From contig VXMQ01000191.1 of the NCBI GenBank assembly GCA_009841015.1, positions 1-46,264 on the forward strand: 46,264 nucleotides of DNA. Direction: 5' to 3'. Within the stretch, counting starts at the first letter, position 1, and each line of letters begins with the position of its first letter. Both the position numbers and the translations under genes were made by a program. Of the stretch, positions 17,201 through 25,203 are shown piece by piece. Below the pieces are notes generated by a model, which saw only the letters and a program-made list of their open reading frames with translations, ran no database searches and was not told where the DNA came from. The stretch is from Candidatus Palauibacter denitrificans (lineage in GTDB: Bacteria; Gemmatimonadota; Gemmatimonadetes; Palauibacterales; Palauibacteraceae).

Positions 17201-18418
17201 TCAGCCGCAACCGGGCGGAACAGGGAGCATCGCGAGGGTGTCGCGTCGCTCGAGCGCGTGCACCTGCACGAACTGCCGGCCAAGTTCATCCGTCCGGACG
17301 GCTGTGAGCGCCTCCGCCGAGATGTGCAGCACGCGAAGACCTTCGGGCAGCCGGACGGCCCCGATCCCTCGGCCGGTCTCCGTGAAGACCCGCCATTCCG
17401 GACTGCCCGGGCCACCGGGAAGTCGCCAGGACTGAATCCAGATATATCCCGGTTCGTCCACCATGAGGTCGTTGGCGAACGGAACCCGCGCCGCCATCCC
17501 GACCGCTTCCCCCATCACCTCGATCATCCGGGCCGCCTCCGGGACGACCTCGCCGCCCATTGCGCGTCCGGCGGCCGCAACCGACGCCGCGACCCACCGT
17601 TCTCTGTGTCCCTCCGTCACGCGGTCGACCGGGATGTCGAGGCGCAGTTCGCCCCGCGGAGTCCCCGTTTGGTCGAAGATCCGTACGACGGGTTCGTCAC
17701 CGGCGGCGAGCAGGAGGCAGTTGCCTCGGACGGCGCTCAGGGCTCTCGGCGAGAACAGCGCACCGCGCATCCCGGACATTCCTTCGACGACGAACTGTGA
17801 ACTTAGGCTCCCCGGGACACGAGCCAGCGCCGCGCCGACCGCGCCGTCCTGGTCGAGCCGGTGGAAGCCGACCGTATCCCGGCCCACGCCGCCCGGATCC
17901 GCCGCGACCATGCGATCCCCCTCGCGGGCATACCACGTGCCGTCCGCGAATCGTCCGACCTCGCCGACTCGCCGGGCCGCGCCCGTACGGCTCAACCTCG
18001 TGTCCTCCAACAACGATCCGTCGAACGTCCATTCCGACAGCCGTTGGTGTTCGCGATCGAAGGCGACAACCCGCCCCTCTCCGCTCGCCACGATGCCTGC
18101 CAACCTCCGAAATTCGCCGGGACCATCGCCGGCGCGCCCCATCGTGGCCATGACCCTCCCATCGACGGCAAGGACGGCGATCGTCGCGAGGGTCCGATCC
18201 GCTACGGCGATGCTCTCATTCGGCCCCCAGACGACACCGACGACGTCAGAAAACTCGCTGTCCGGCTCTCCCTCCAGCCACCCGTAAGCGCGCTCGGGCT
18301 CCGCACTCACGATCCAGCGGGAGGCGACACCTGCGGCGTCCTGGGCGATCGCTTCGCCTTGAATCGTGGCCGCTCCCACAGCCAGCAGTAAGGCGGCCAC
18401 ACGGGGGAAGGTCTTCAC
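17201..18418 (-). CDS. Exported 6-bladed beta-propeller protein
   Basis: 405 aa from GTG 18418, with AGGA nine bases upstream. A Sec signal peptide (MKTFPRVAALLLAVGAATIQG, then IAQ) leads into repeated propeller strands: VVGVVWGPNESIAVADRTLA, MATMGRAGDGPGEFRRLAGI (the G-x-G-P-G-E-F hallmark of NHL/6-bladed propellers), then VVAFDREHQRLSEWTFDG and EPVVRIFDQTGTPRGELRLD. Such propellers are usually binding scaffolds rather than enzymes. It lies 85 bp after the last permease-prefix gene on the same strand and is probably the end of the padR operon. That is supported by the 21128-23065 gene, where a propeller is fused to the same membrane module. Confidence 0.85.
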   Translation of the reverse strand: MKTFPRVAALLLAVGAATIQGEAIAQDAAGVASRWIVSAEPERAYGWLEGEPDSEFSDVVGVVWGPNESIAVADRTLATIAVLAVDGRVMATMGRAGDGPGEFRRLAGIVASGEGRVVAFDREHQRLSEWTFDGSLLEDTRLSRTGAARRVGEVGRFADGTWYAREGDRMVAADPGGVGRDTVGFHRLDQDGAVGAALARVPGSLSSQFVVEGMSGMRGALFSPRALSAVRGNCLLLAAGDEPVVRIFDQTGTPRGELRLDIPVDRVTEGHRERWVAASVAAAGRAMGGEVVPEAARMIEVMGEAVGMAARVPFANDLMVDEPGYIWIQSWRLPGGPGSPEWRVFTETGRGIGAVRLPEGLRVLHISAEALTAVRTDELGRQFVQVHALERRDTLAMLPVPPGCG

Positions 18419-18503
18419 TTGAGCGATTCCTTGAGGCGGGTTGTGGGCCGGCGTTCGCAGGGAACGGCACGGTGAAGCAGCGTGTCACCGCGAAGGCTAA
18501 TGC

Positions 18504-19247
18504 CTACATCGCCCGCTCGGCCACCGGTTCCGCCGGTCCGTCGGCGGCCCAGCTGCGGCCGCGGAGCCAGAGCGCGGCGGCTGCAAGGGCGAACGACGCG
18601 GACCACAGCCAGTAACCGGCGCCCGGGGTTGAGAACGCGACGGCACCTTCATCGTACGGGAAGGGTGACGGGCTGAAGACGCGGAACATCCCCAGCCCCA
18701 GGTTCACGACGCCCATGGCGCCGAGGACCCGCAGGAGCCACCGCCGGGCGGGTCGCCGGGAGCCCAGCAGCGCCGGCAAGGTCATAAGCAACGGCAGATT
18801 CGGGAGTAGTACTGCAGCCCCGATCCACACGGCCAGCACCGCGTCCGTCGTCCCCATCGTGATCAGCGTCCACAGCAACTCGTAGGGGCGCTGCGATCCG
18901 ACGAGGGCCACGAGATCCGGGTGGAGCGCCCCGGAATCAACCCAGGCCATCCGAGAGATCGGCAGAAAGAACGAGACCGCGAACATCGCCCAGCCGGCCG
19001 CCAGCACGGGTCGCCACCTTCGCCTTCCGGCCTTCGCAAACTCCTTCGAAAGCGCGGCGGCTTCACCCAGTTCAGCGCACACGGTGTTAAAGGCTCGGGC
19101 GGGCGGCCGCTCGGGCGTCATCTCGCGTTCCAACTCGAAGCGAGCTCGGAGGTGGTCCTCCAACTCATCGACTTCGCGCGGAGAAAGCGAAGAACTGCGC
19201 TCCACCTTCCTGCGCCACTGCGTCACTTCGGCCTCAAGCTCAAACAT
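18504..19247 (-). CDS. Permease-prefix-domain 4-TM protein (third paralogue)
   Basis: 247 aa starting MFELEAEVTQWRRKVERSSS at 19247. The start overlaps the previous stop by 8 bp. Residues 1-70 are the helical permease prefix domain (LSPREVDELEDHLRARFELE is its core), usually found in front of FtsX-like ADOP permeases. Here no FtsX/MacB domain follows. Instead there are about four membrane spans (WRPVLAAGWAMFAVSFFLPI, the NLPLLMTLPALL hairpin, LLRVLGAMGVVNLGLGMF and GAGYWLWSASFALAAAALWL). The prefix should lie in the cytoplasm. Function unknown. It is the most divergent of three tandem copies. Confidence 0.85.
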   Translation of the reverse strand: MFELEAEVTQWRRKVERSSSLSPREVDELEDHLRARFELEREMTPERPPARAFNTVCAELGEAAALSKEFAKAGRRRWRPVLAAGWAMFAVSFFLPISRMAWVDSGALHPDLVALVGSQRPYELLWTLITMGTTDAVLAVWIGAAVLLPNLPLLMTLPALLGSRRPARRWLLRVLGAMGVVNLGLGMFRVFSPSPFPYDEGAVAFSTPGAGYWLWSASFALAAAALWLRGRSWAADGPAEPVAERAM

Positions 19248-19968
19248 GATCTTCTCTGGAGTACGGGCCGAACGTTGAAGCCACGCCGTTCGTCGGCCTG
19301 GCGGAGGCCCAATTGCGTCTGCGGAGCCAGAGGGCGGCGGCGGCGCAGACGCAGGAGGCGGACCACGCCCAGTAGCCGGGACCCAGATACCCGGGTCCGC
19401 CGGCGCCATCGGCCATGATGGTTGGAGGCCAGCCGAGGCTGAGAATGCCGAAACCGAGCGTCCCGACGCCCACGGCTCCAATCAGCAGCCACGGCACCTT
19501 CCACCGGCGGGAGCGCCAAAGCACCGGCAGGGTCATCAGCATGGGGAGGTTGAGGAGCAGCACGACCAGCGGCGGTCCGAGTTCGCCTTCCCGAAAGACG
19601 CGGACGAAGAACTCGTATCCGTAGGCTGTAAAATCCACGACGCCGCCCGACGGGCTGACCACTCCGGAGGTCACCACAGTCGGAAGGAGAAACGAGGCCG
19701 CGTACAGGGCCCACGCCGCCCACATAATGCGCCGCCACCGGGGCTGTCCCGCCCTCGCGAACTCGCTCGATATCGCCTTCGGCTGGCCCAGTTCTTCCCG
19801 CGCAATGGCCAGCGCCTCGGCGGGGGCCAAAGCCGGGTTCAGTTCGATTTCGAGCGTGACGCGGGCGCGGAGGTGATCCTCGAGTTCATCCAGTTCGCGG
19901 GCCGACAGCGACGATCCCCGCTCCAGCTTCGTCCGCCAGTTCCGGACTTCCGTGTCCAGTTCAAACAC
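19240..19968 (-). CDS. Permease-prefix-domain 4-TM protein (second paralogue)
   Basis: 242 aa from GTG 19968, the only start that places the family's invariant F-E-L at positions 2-4. The prefix domain has WRTKLERGSSLSARELDELE and an A-R-E-E-L-G-Q-P-K stretch leading to EFARAGQPRWRRIMW. Four hydrophobic spans follow, including LLNLPMLMTLPVLW and GPGYWAWSASCVCAAAALWL. It is separated from the first paralogue by 12 bp and overlaps the third by 8 bp through CATGTTTGA, where the stop frame and the next ATG share bases. No ABC permease domain is present. Function unknown; an inner-membrane protein with a cytoplasmic N-terminus is the supported reading. Confidence 0.87.
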   Translation of the reverse strand: MFELDTEVRNWRTKLERGSSLSARELDELEDHLRARVTLEIELNPALAPAEALAIAREELGQPKAISSEFARAGQPRWRRIMWAAWALYAASFLLPTVVTSGVVSPSGGVVDFTAYGYEFFVRVFREGELGPPLVVLLLNLPMLMTLPVLWRSRRWKVPWLLIGAVGVGTLGFGILSLGWPPTIMADGAGGPGYLGPGYWAWSASCVCAAAALWLRRRNWASARPTNGVASTFGPYSREDHV

Positions 19969-19980
19969 GACTACGCCGGC

Positions 19981-20616
19981 CTAGGCGAGCGTCTTCTTCG
20001 GGCGGGCGGATGCCCAGCCTCGTCTGCGGAGCCACAGGGCGGCCGAGGCGAACAGGAACGAGGCGGCCCAGGCCCAATAGCCGGGACGCAACGTGCCCAG
20101 CGCCTCAGGACCGTTCGAGATGATCGCGGCCGCGCCGAGTCCGAGAGTCGACACACCGATGATCCCGAGGATTCCCGCGAGCCATGTGCCCTTTGAGCGA
20201 CGACAGCGCCAGATGAAGGGAAGAACGAGGAGCATCGGCAGATTGAAGAGTACCCACTCACGATCGATGAGCATCTCGTATCCCCACACCGTCCAGTCGT
20301 TGTTCCACGGCAGCGGGATGTAGAGCACCGGCAGCAGCAGTGAAGCCGAATAAAGGGCAAGAGCACCGGCAAACAGAGGCTTCCACCGGGGTCGCCCGGC
20401 CCGGGCGAACTCCCTGGAGAGCGCCTTCGGTTCACCGAGGTCTCGCCGGGCGATCGCGAAGGCTTCCGTCGGGGCCAGGCCGGCGTCCAACTCCAGTTCC
20501 AGGTCGACTCGGGCGCGCAGGTGGTCTTCGAGTTCGTCCAGTTCGCGAGGCGCGAGCGACGACCGGCGATCCAGTGCGCTCCGCCACCGCCGGACCTCGT
20601 TCTCGAACTCAAACAT
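19981..20616 (-). CDS. Permease-prefix-domain 4-TM protein (first paralogue)
   Basis: 211 aa starting MFEFENEVRRWRSALDRRSS at 20616, overlapping the padR stop by 8 bp via the same CATGTTTGA junction used between copies two and three. The prefix domain (LAPRELDELEDHLRARVDLE, then ARRDLGEPKALSREFARAG) is followed by spans around PLFAGALALYSASLLLPVLY, VLFNLPMLLVLPFIW, WLAGILGIIGVSTLGLGAAA and PGYWAWAASFLFASAALWL. It is the shortest copy, with a reduced first extracytoplasmic loop. Tight coupling to padR says these proteins are what the regulator controls. No enzyme motif is visible. Confidence 0.88.
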   Translation of the reverse strand: MFEFENEVRRWRSALDRRSSLAPRELDELEDHLRARVDLELELDAGLAPTEAFAIARRDLGEPKALSREFARAGRPRWKPLFAGALALYSASLLLPVLYIPLPWNNDWTVWGYEMLIDREWVLFNLPMLLVLPFIWRCRRSKGTWLAGILGIIGVSTLGLGAAAIISNGPEALGTLRPGYWAWAASFLFASAALWLRRRGWASARPKKTLA

Positions 20617-20950
20617 GGCTGCCTCCCCAGGACATCTGGAGCGCTCCGTACACGGCCCGCCAGCTCTCTCGATCGGTTGAGAGCTGTCGCTTCCCGCGGC
20701 CCGTCAACCGGTAGTACTTGCGACGCCGTCCCGCGTCGGTGAGTTGCCAGCGGCCCTTGATGAGTCCGTCGCGCTCCAGCCGGTGAAGCACGGGGTAGAG
20801 CATGCCGTCGGACCACTCGAGTTCACCGCCGGAGAGCAACTGGACCTGCTTGAGAATCTCGTACCCGTACGTCTCGCCACCCGACAGGATGGAGAGCACC
20901 ATCGGGCGCGACGACGCGGCCACCAACTCCTTGTAGACCCGCTTCTTCAT
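20609..20950 (-). CDS. PadR-family transcriptional regulator
   Basis: 113 aa from ATG 20950 (MKKRVYKELVAASSRPMVLS); the longer open frame to 20992 would run into the operator. The winged-helix is typical of the short PadR subfamily: MVLSILSGGETYGYEILKQV, then W-S-D-G-M-L-Y-P-V-L-H-R-L-E-R-D-G-L-I and the wing RRRKYYRLTGRGKRQL. PadR proteins are usually dimeric repressors released by a small ligand. It is first in an operon with the three permease-prefix genes, and an inverted-repeat element lies 27 bp upstream (20977-21012). Autoregulation is likely by inference. The Y-G-Y-E and M-L-Y-P motifs make the family call secure. Confidence 0.93.
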   Translation of the reverse strand: MKKRVYKELVAASSRPMVLSILSGGETYGYEILKQVQLLSGGELEWSDGMLYPVLHRLERDGLIKGRWQLTDAGRRRKYYRLTGRGKRQLSTDRESWRAVYGALQMSWGGSHV

Positions 20951-20976
20951 CCGGAGACCCCTGTGCCGGAGACCTG

Positions 20977-21012
20977 ATACCATGAGATACAATGTACCTT
21001 GTACTACAAGGT
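20977..21012 (-). promoter_or_regulatory. Candidate PadR operator upstream of padR
   Basis: A 36-bp element 27 bp before the padR start. On + it contains TACAATGTA followed by ACCTTGTACTACAAGGT, a perfect 8-1-8 inverted repeat. 30 of its 36 positions are identical to the element at 23100-23135, and all mismatches fall outside the half-sites or in the spacer. AT-rich dyads with ATGT/ACAT halves are the usual PadR targets. Binding is inferred, not shown. Confidence 0.75.
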
Positions 21013-21063
21013 GTAGGGAAGGATGGTTTCACGCAAGGGCATTTCGCGCGGGGGTCTTGATCG

Positions 21064-21112
21064 GACGTTCCCGCGGGAACGTCAGACGCGCAGGCCGAGT
21101 TCCCGCCGGAAC
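21064..21112. repeat. Two palindromes between the fusion gene and padR
   Basis: GACGTTCCCGCGGGAACGTC (21064-21083) is a 20-bp perfect palindrome containing the 18-bp one at 1124-1141. A second, looser copy, GTTCC-CGCC-GGAAC, follows at 21099-21112. They lie between the stop of the fusion gene (21128) and the padR operator, so they could end or insulate the upstream transcript. No T-run follows on the - strand, which argues against a classical terminator. Confidence 0.55.
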
Positions 21113-21127
21113 GTCGGGCCGGTGGCG

Positions 21128-23065
21128 TCAGCCAGGCGGGAGCGCGATGGAGGCTACGGAGGAGCGATCGAACTCATCCCGGGACACGCCCCAGATGCGG
21201 GAGGGCGTGAAGCGAAGGGCGTCGAAGCGGTCGGGGAGTCGCATATGGCGCGCGGCGCCGTCGGGCTCGATGCGCAGCCACATGGGCCCGCCGCTCAGGC
21301 CGCCCGCGTCGAGATCCATGGGACGCAGCCACATCGTCCCGTCCTCGCTGCAGCGGAAATCCACGTAACGGGGCAGGTAGCTCGCGAGTTCATGCGGTGC
21401 TCCCTGCACCATGTCCGCCATCTGATTCACGAGCCGAAGGCTGTCCTCCGTCGTAAGCCGGGTTGCAACATCTCCCGTCACCTCCGCCTGCCTGAGCGCG
21501 AACACCGCTCCGGCGAACTGTCGAGGCGTGACCTCGGTGAAGGGCACGGGCGGAAGTTCGATGGGGTCCACCTCGGCACCGGATCCATCGAACCCGCGCA
21601 GTTGATTCCTGACCCGGTCGTACACGCGCACGAGGTTTTCGCCGCAGGAAGCCCACAGCCGGTACCACAGCGGGAAACCGCCGTCGCTCTGGATGAAGTC
21701 TCCGGATGGGTCGTCCAGGACGTCGCCGAGCGCTACGAGGGTTCGCGTCCCGCCAGTCTCGGGATCCACGGCGACCAGGTCGGCTCCCAGAAGCCCGTAG
21801 CGGAACTGCAGCACGCCCCCGTCCATCGTCGCGGTCGAATGGGGCACGATGATTTCGCGGCCGAACCGTGCGGTCCGCACGGACGGGTCCAGCATGCTCA
21901 TGCCGCTCCGCACGCTGCCCCGGGGGACCGCCGGCGATACGAGCGAGAACTGCTCCGCGCCGGCGCCAGGTCGCGAGATCCGGATCAGCGCGTGGTGCAG
22001 GAGGTCGAGGACCCATGCCCCGCCCTCCCATCCTCCCGTGACGAAGGCGGCGGGCATCGGAAACTCGTCGGGTCCTCCTCCGGCCGATCCGTGAGCGCCG
22101 AGAGACTCGCCACCCGCACCGAATCCCATGAAGTACGGCTCCTGCGAATTCAGCACCCACACGGAGCCGTCGGCCAGAACCTCGAGGTCCCGAACCACCG
22201 CGAGCGAATCCGAGGTACCCAGCACCTCGACGGCCGATGCCGCCAGTTCAATCGGGGGGGACCGGTCGCCGTCTACGTCCGCCCCGTCAGCGCATGCGAC
22301 GAGCGCCGTACCGGACAGCAATACCGCAATGCACCAAGACGCTCCGGTGATCGGCCTCGGCCGGGCCAGTTCAACATTCCGTGCTCGCCGTGCCCCCGAG
22401 CGGGCGGAGACCCACGCGCGGCTGCGAAGCAGGAGGGCTGCTGCCACGAGCGCATGCGCCGCGGACCAGGCCCAGTACCCGAGGCCGAGATACGGAAAAA
22501 CGGTGACCTCACCTGCGCTGGTGACGGCTGATCCGTCCAGGAGGCTGGCAACGCCGAATCCGAGGGCCGAGACGCCAAACGCGCCGATGGTCCAGGTGAG
22601 CCATCGTGCTCTCGACCGCCACGAATACAGGAGGGCCGGCAACGTCATGGCCATGGCCAAGTTGGGGATCAGAGGGAGGATCCAGCCGTCCACAAGCGCC
22701 CGTTGCAGCCATTCGTGGGCGGGAGCCGACCACGGCACTTCAGTGTACATCGTTTGAAGCGCCGCAGGCCCGGCAATCGGCAGGATAAACGACGCCCCGT
22801 ACATCGCCCATCCCGCCAGCAGGAGATATCGCCACCTGGGCCGTCCGGCCCTGGTGAACTCCATTGCGAGCGCCGCCGGTGCGCCCAGACCCTCCCGCGC
22901 GGTCACCAGCGCCCGGTACGGCGTAAGATCCGGATTCAGTTCCAACTCCAGATCGACGCGCGCACGCAGGTGGTCCTCGAGTTCGTCCAGTTCACGGGGC
23001 GAAAGAGACGACCGGCGTTCGAGACGCCTGCGCCAATTCGCGATCCCGGTCTCCAGCTCAAACAT
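21128..23065 (-). CDS. Fusion of permease-prefix/4-TM module with 6-bladed beta-propeller
   Basis: 645 aa starting MFELETGIANWRRRLERRSS. Residues 1-75 are the permease prefix domain; spans lie near 79-98, 128-147, 155-174 and 195-213, exactly the module of the three downstream paralogues. A basic linker (about 214-240) then meets a fifth hydrophobic stretch (about 242-257) ending in a lipobox-like L-V-A-C with Cys258. A propeller-like domain (about 270-645) follows: LEVLADGSVWVLNSQEPYFM, then HGSAGGGPDEFP and LHHALIRISRPG. No in-frame ATG, GTG or TTG lies between the fourth span and the lipobox, so this is one reading frame rather than two genes. Predicted topology puts the prefix inside and the propeller outside. 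Function unknown. Confidence 0.85.
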   Translation of the reverse strand: MFELETGIANWRRRLERRSSLSPRELDELEDHLRARVDLELELNPDLTPYRALVTAREGLGAPAALAMEFTRAGRPRWRYLLLAGWAMYGASFILPIAGPAALQTMYTEVPWSAPAHEWLQRALVDGWILPLIPNLAMAMTLPALLYSWRSRARWLTWTIGAFGVSALGFGVASLLDGSAVTSAGEVTVFPYLGLGYWAWSAAHALVAAALLLRSRAWVSARSGARRARNVELARPRPITGASWCIAVLLSGTALVACADGADVDGDRSPPIELAASAVEVLGTSDSLAVVRDLEVLADGSVWVLNSQEPYFMGFGAGGESLGAHGSAGGGPDEFPMPAAFVTGGWEGGAWVLDLLHHALIRISRPGAGAEQFSLVSPAVPRGSVRSGMSMLDPSVRTARFGREIIVPHSTATMDGGVLQFRYGLLGADLVAVDPETGGTRTLVALGDVLDDPSGDFIQSDGGFPLWYRLWASCGENLVRVYDRVRNQLRGFDGSGAEVDPIELPPVPFTEVTPRQFAGAVFALRQAEVTGDVATRLTTEDSLRLVNQMADMVQGAPHELASYLPRYVDFRCSEDGTMWLRPMDLDAGGLSGGPMWLRIEPDGAARHMRLPDRFDALRFTPSRIWGVSRDEFDRSSVASIALPPG

Positions 23066-23099
23066 GGCTCTTCATTCGAACCCCGATTCCGGCGAATCC

Positions 23100-23135
23100 A
23101 TACCACGAAGTACAATGTACCTTGAGATACAAGGT
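23100..23135 (-). promoter_or_regulatory. Candidate PadR operator upstream of the fusion gene
   Basis: 36-bp element 35 bp before the start of the fusion gene. It shares TACAATGTACCTTG, T-A-C-A-A-G-G-T and the flanking ATACCA with the padR element, in the same order and spacing. Its dyad is ACCTTG-N5-CAAGGT. The match implies that one PadR controls both transcription units. Confidence 0.75.
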
Positions 23136-23200
23136 ATAGGTGTCGGAGAATCCGGCAAGGGCTTACTGCCGGTCAGGGGCCACCGGACTGTCGCCCTGGT

Positions 23201-24184
23201 TCAGATACCGGGGTCGATGAGGACCTTGCCGAGGGGGCCGGATTCCACGGCCTCGTGGGCGGCGACGATGTTCTCGAGCGCGAAGCGCTCCGCGACCGTG
23301 TGGCGCAGTTCACCCTCGGTCAGCCACTTCGTGAGGTCTTCCACCGCCTTCCGCTTCGCGTCCTCGGGCATGAGGAAGACGAGGTCGAAGCGCACGGTGA
23401 GGTTCTTGTAGAGGAGGGTGTAGAAGGGGACGGCCGGCTGGGGCTCGCCCTCCGAGGCATAGGCGGAGATCACCCCGTTCGCCTTCAGCATCGCGATCGA
23501 GGCGTCGAGATTCCCGCCCATTTCGACCTCGACGATGCGGTCGACGCCCTCTCCTTCGGTCAGTTCCGCGACGCGGGCCGGGACATCTTCCTCACGATAG
23601 TTGATGACGACGTCCGCGCCCGCCGCTCGGGCGATTCTCGCCTTGTCGTCCGCGCTCACGGTGGAGAGGACCCGGGCGCCTCCGAGCCGGGCGCACTGGA
23701 CCGCATAGGCGCCGACCGCGCCCGCGCCGCCCGTCACGAGCACGGTCTGCCCCTCGACGGGACCGTCGGCGTACACGCAGCGGTGCGCGGTCAGGGCGGG
23801 GATGCCGAGACACGCGCCATCCATGAACGACGCGTTCGCGGGGAGGGGGACGGCGCGGGACTCCGGGACGGTGGTGAACTCCGCCGCGGTACCGAGGTTG
23901 CTCCCCCACTGCGCCTCGTAGATCCAGACGCGGTTGCCGAGCCGGCCGGCATCGACGCCGTCTCCCACCTGGTCGATGACCCCGGCGCCGTCGAAGTGCG
24001 GCACCACGAGCGTGGAGTCGAGCGCGCCGCGGCCGCCGGCCCGCCGCTTCACGTCGACGGGGTTGATTCCAGAGGTGCGTACGCGGACCCGCACCTCGCC
24101 GGGGCCGGGCACCGGCGTGTCCCGCTCCCCCACCTCCAGCACGTCGGCCGCCGACCCCAGTTTCGTGTACCATGCCGCTCGCAT
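23201..24184 (-). CDS. Zinc-independent MDR oxidoreductase (NADPH:quinone reductase-like)
   Basis: 327 aa. The N-terminal GroES-like part starts MRAAWYTKLGSAADVLEVGE and has RVRVRTSGINPVDVKRRAG, without the Cys and Glu zinc ligands of true alcohol dehydrogenases. The Rossmann part carries VLVTGGAGAVGAYAVQCARL (A-x-x-G-x-x-G), with GADVVINYREEDV downstream. The C-terminus, ENIVAAHEAVESGPLGKVLI, is typical of quinone oxidoreductase-like MDR enzymes. The expected reaction is NADPH-dependent reduction of a quinone or enone in the cytoplasm. It stands alone between the PadR block and panB. Acceptor unknown. Confidence 0.87.
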   Translation of the reverse strand: MRAAWYTKLGSAADVLEVGERDTPVPGPGEVRVRVRTSGINPVDVKRRAGGRGALDSTLVVPHFDGAGVIDQVGDGVDAGRLGNRVWIYEAQWGSNLGTAAEFTTVPESRAVPLPANASFMDGACLGIPALTAHRCVYADGPVEGQTVLVTGGAGAVGAYAVQCARLGGARVLSTVSADDKARIARAAGADVVINYREEDVPARVAELTEGEGVDRIVEVEMGGNLDASIAMLKANGVISAYASEGEPQPAVPFYTLLYKNLTVRFDLVFLMPEDAKRKAVEDLTKWLTEGELRHTVAERFALENIVAAHEAVESGPLGKVLIDPGI

Positions 24185-24333
24185 GTCGTCCTTCTCCCGC
24201 TATTCGCCGCTGGGGTCGCTCGCGTCCGCGCCGGAACTCAGGCCGTCGGTGTGTCCGTCCACCGGGAGCGCCTGACCGGATATCTTCGCACCTGCGCCGG
24301 AAGTGAGGAAGGGTACGAGCCCGGGCACGCCGC

Positions 24334-25203
24334 TCAATCCCCGTCCCCGGCCGAGTCCCCGGCCGAGTCCCCGGCCGCTTCGTAGCCGTGTTCCTCTGCG
24401 GGGTAGCTCCCCGCCCGCACCTCCCCGGCGTAGCGCGCGACGGCCTCCCGCGTGGCCTTCCCCAGTTCGGCGTATCGCTTCAGGAAGCGGGTGCTGAACC
24501 CCTCGTTCAGGCCGAGCATGTCGTGCAGCACGAGCACCTGTCCGTCGCAGTCCGGTCCGGCTCCGATCCCGATCGTCGGCACGGAAACGGCCTCCGTCAC
24601 TCGCCGGGCCGCGGCCGTGGGCATCAACTCGAGGACGATGGAGAAGACCCCCGCCTCCTCCAGGGCGACGGCTTCCTCCACCAGCCGGGCCGCCGCCTCT
24701 TCATCCTTCCCCTGAATCCGGTGTCCACCGAGCGCGTGGACCGACTGCGGCGTGAACCCCAGGTGGCCCATGACGGGAATCCCCGCCCGGACGATCGCCC
24801 GCACCGCGTCGACGACCTCGAACCCGCCCTCCAGCTTCACGGCGCCGGCGCCGGTGTGCTTGAGGATGTTGCCCGCGTTTCGCACGGCCTCCGCGGGAGA
24901 GACCTGGTAGCTGAGGAAGGGCATGTCGACGACGACGAAGGCGCGCGTCGCCCCGCGCGTCACGATCCGGCCGTGGTACGTCATCTGCTCCACCGTGGCG
25001 GAGAGCGTCGTCTCCTCGCCGCACAGGACGCTCGCCAGAGAGTCGCCCACGAGAATCAGGTCCACGCCGGCGGCGTCCACGAGCGATGCGAAGAGCGCGT
25101 CGTAGGCGGTGATGGCGACGATCTTCTCGCCGCGCGCCTTCATCGCCACGAGGTCGAACGTCGTACGCTTGCGTTCTCCGGAGCCTCCGCCCGGCACGCT
25201 CAT
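24334..25203 (-). CDS. panB: 3-methyl-2-oxobutanoate hydroxymethyltransferase
   Basis: 289 aa from ATG 25203, overlapping the ferredoxin stop as ATGA; an ATG at 25212 is the alternative. The (beta/alpha)8 ketopantoate synthase sequence is intact: VAITAYDALFASLVDAAGVD, then L-V-G-D-S-L-A, QMTYHGRIVTRGA, GAGAVKLEGG, IPVMGHLGFTPQS and IGIGAGPDCDGQVLVLHDML. It adds a formaldehyde unit from methylene-tetrahydrofolate to 2-oxoisovalerate, the first step to pantothenate and CoA. The C-terminus carries a short repeat (A-G-D-S twice, then A-G-D-G-D) from a 12-bp tandem DNA repeat. No panC lies nearby; the link to a P450-ferredoxin pair is unusual. Confidence 0.95.
   Translation of the reverse strand: MSVPGGGSGERKRTTFDLVAMKARGEKIVAITAYDALFASLVDAAGVDLILVGDSLASVLCGEETTLSATVEQMTYHGRIVTRGATRAFVVVDMPFLSYQVSPAEAVRNAGNILKHTGAGAVKLEGGFEVVDAVRAIVRAGIPVMGHLGFTPQSVHALGGHRIQGKDEEAAARLVEEAVALEEAGVFSIVLELMPTAAARRVTEAVSVPTIGIGAGPDCDGQVLVLHDMLGLNEGFSTRFLKRYAELGKATREAVARYAGEVRAGSYPAEEHGYEAAGDSAGDSAGDGD

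Noticed and set aside
21064..21083. Rho-independent terminator
   Set aside because: Strong hairpin but no T-run on the - strand, and the same palindrome occurs at 1124 where no gene ends.
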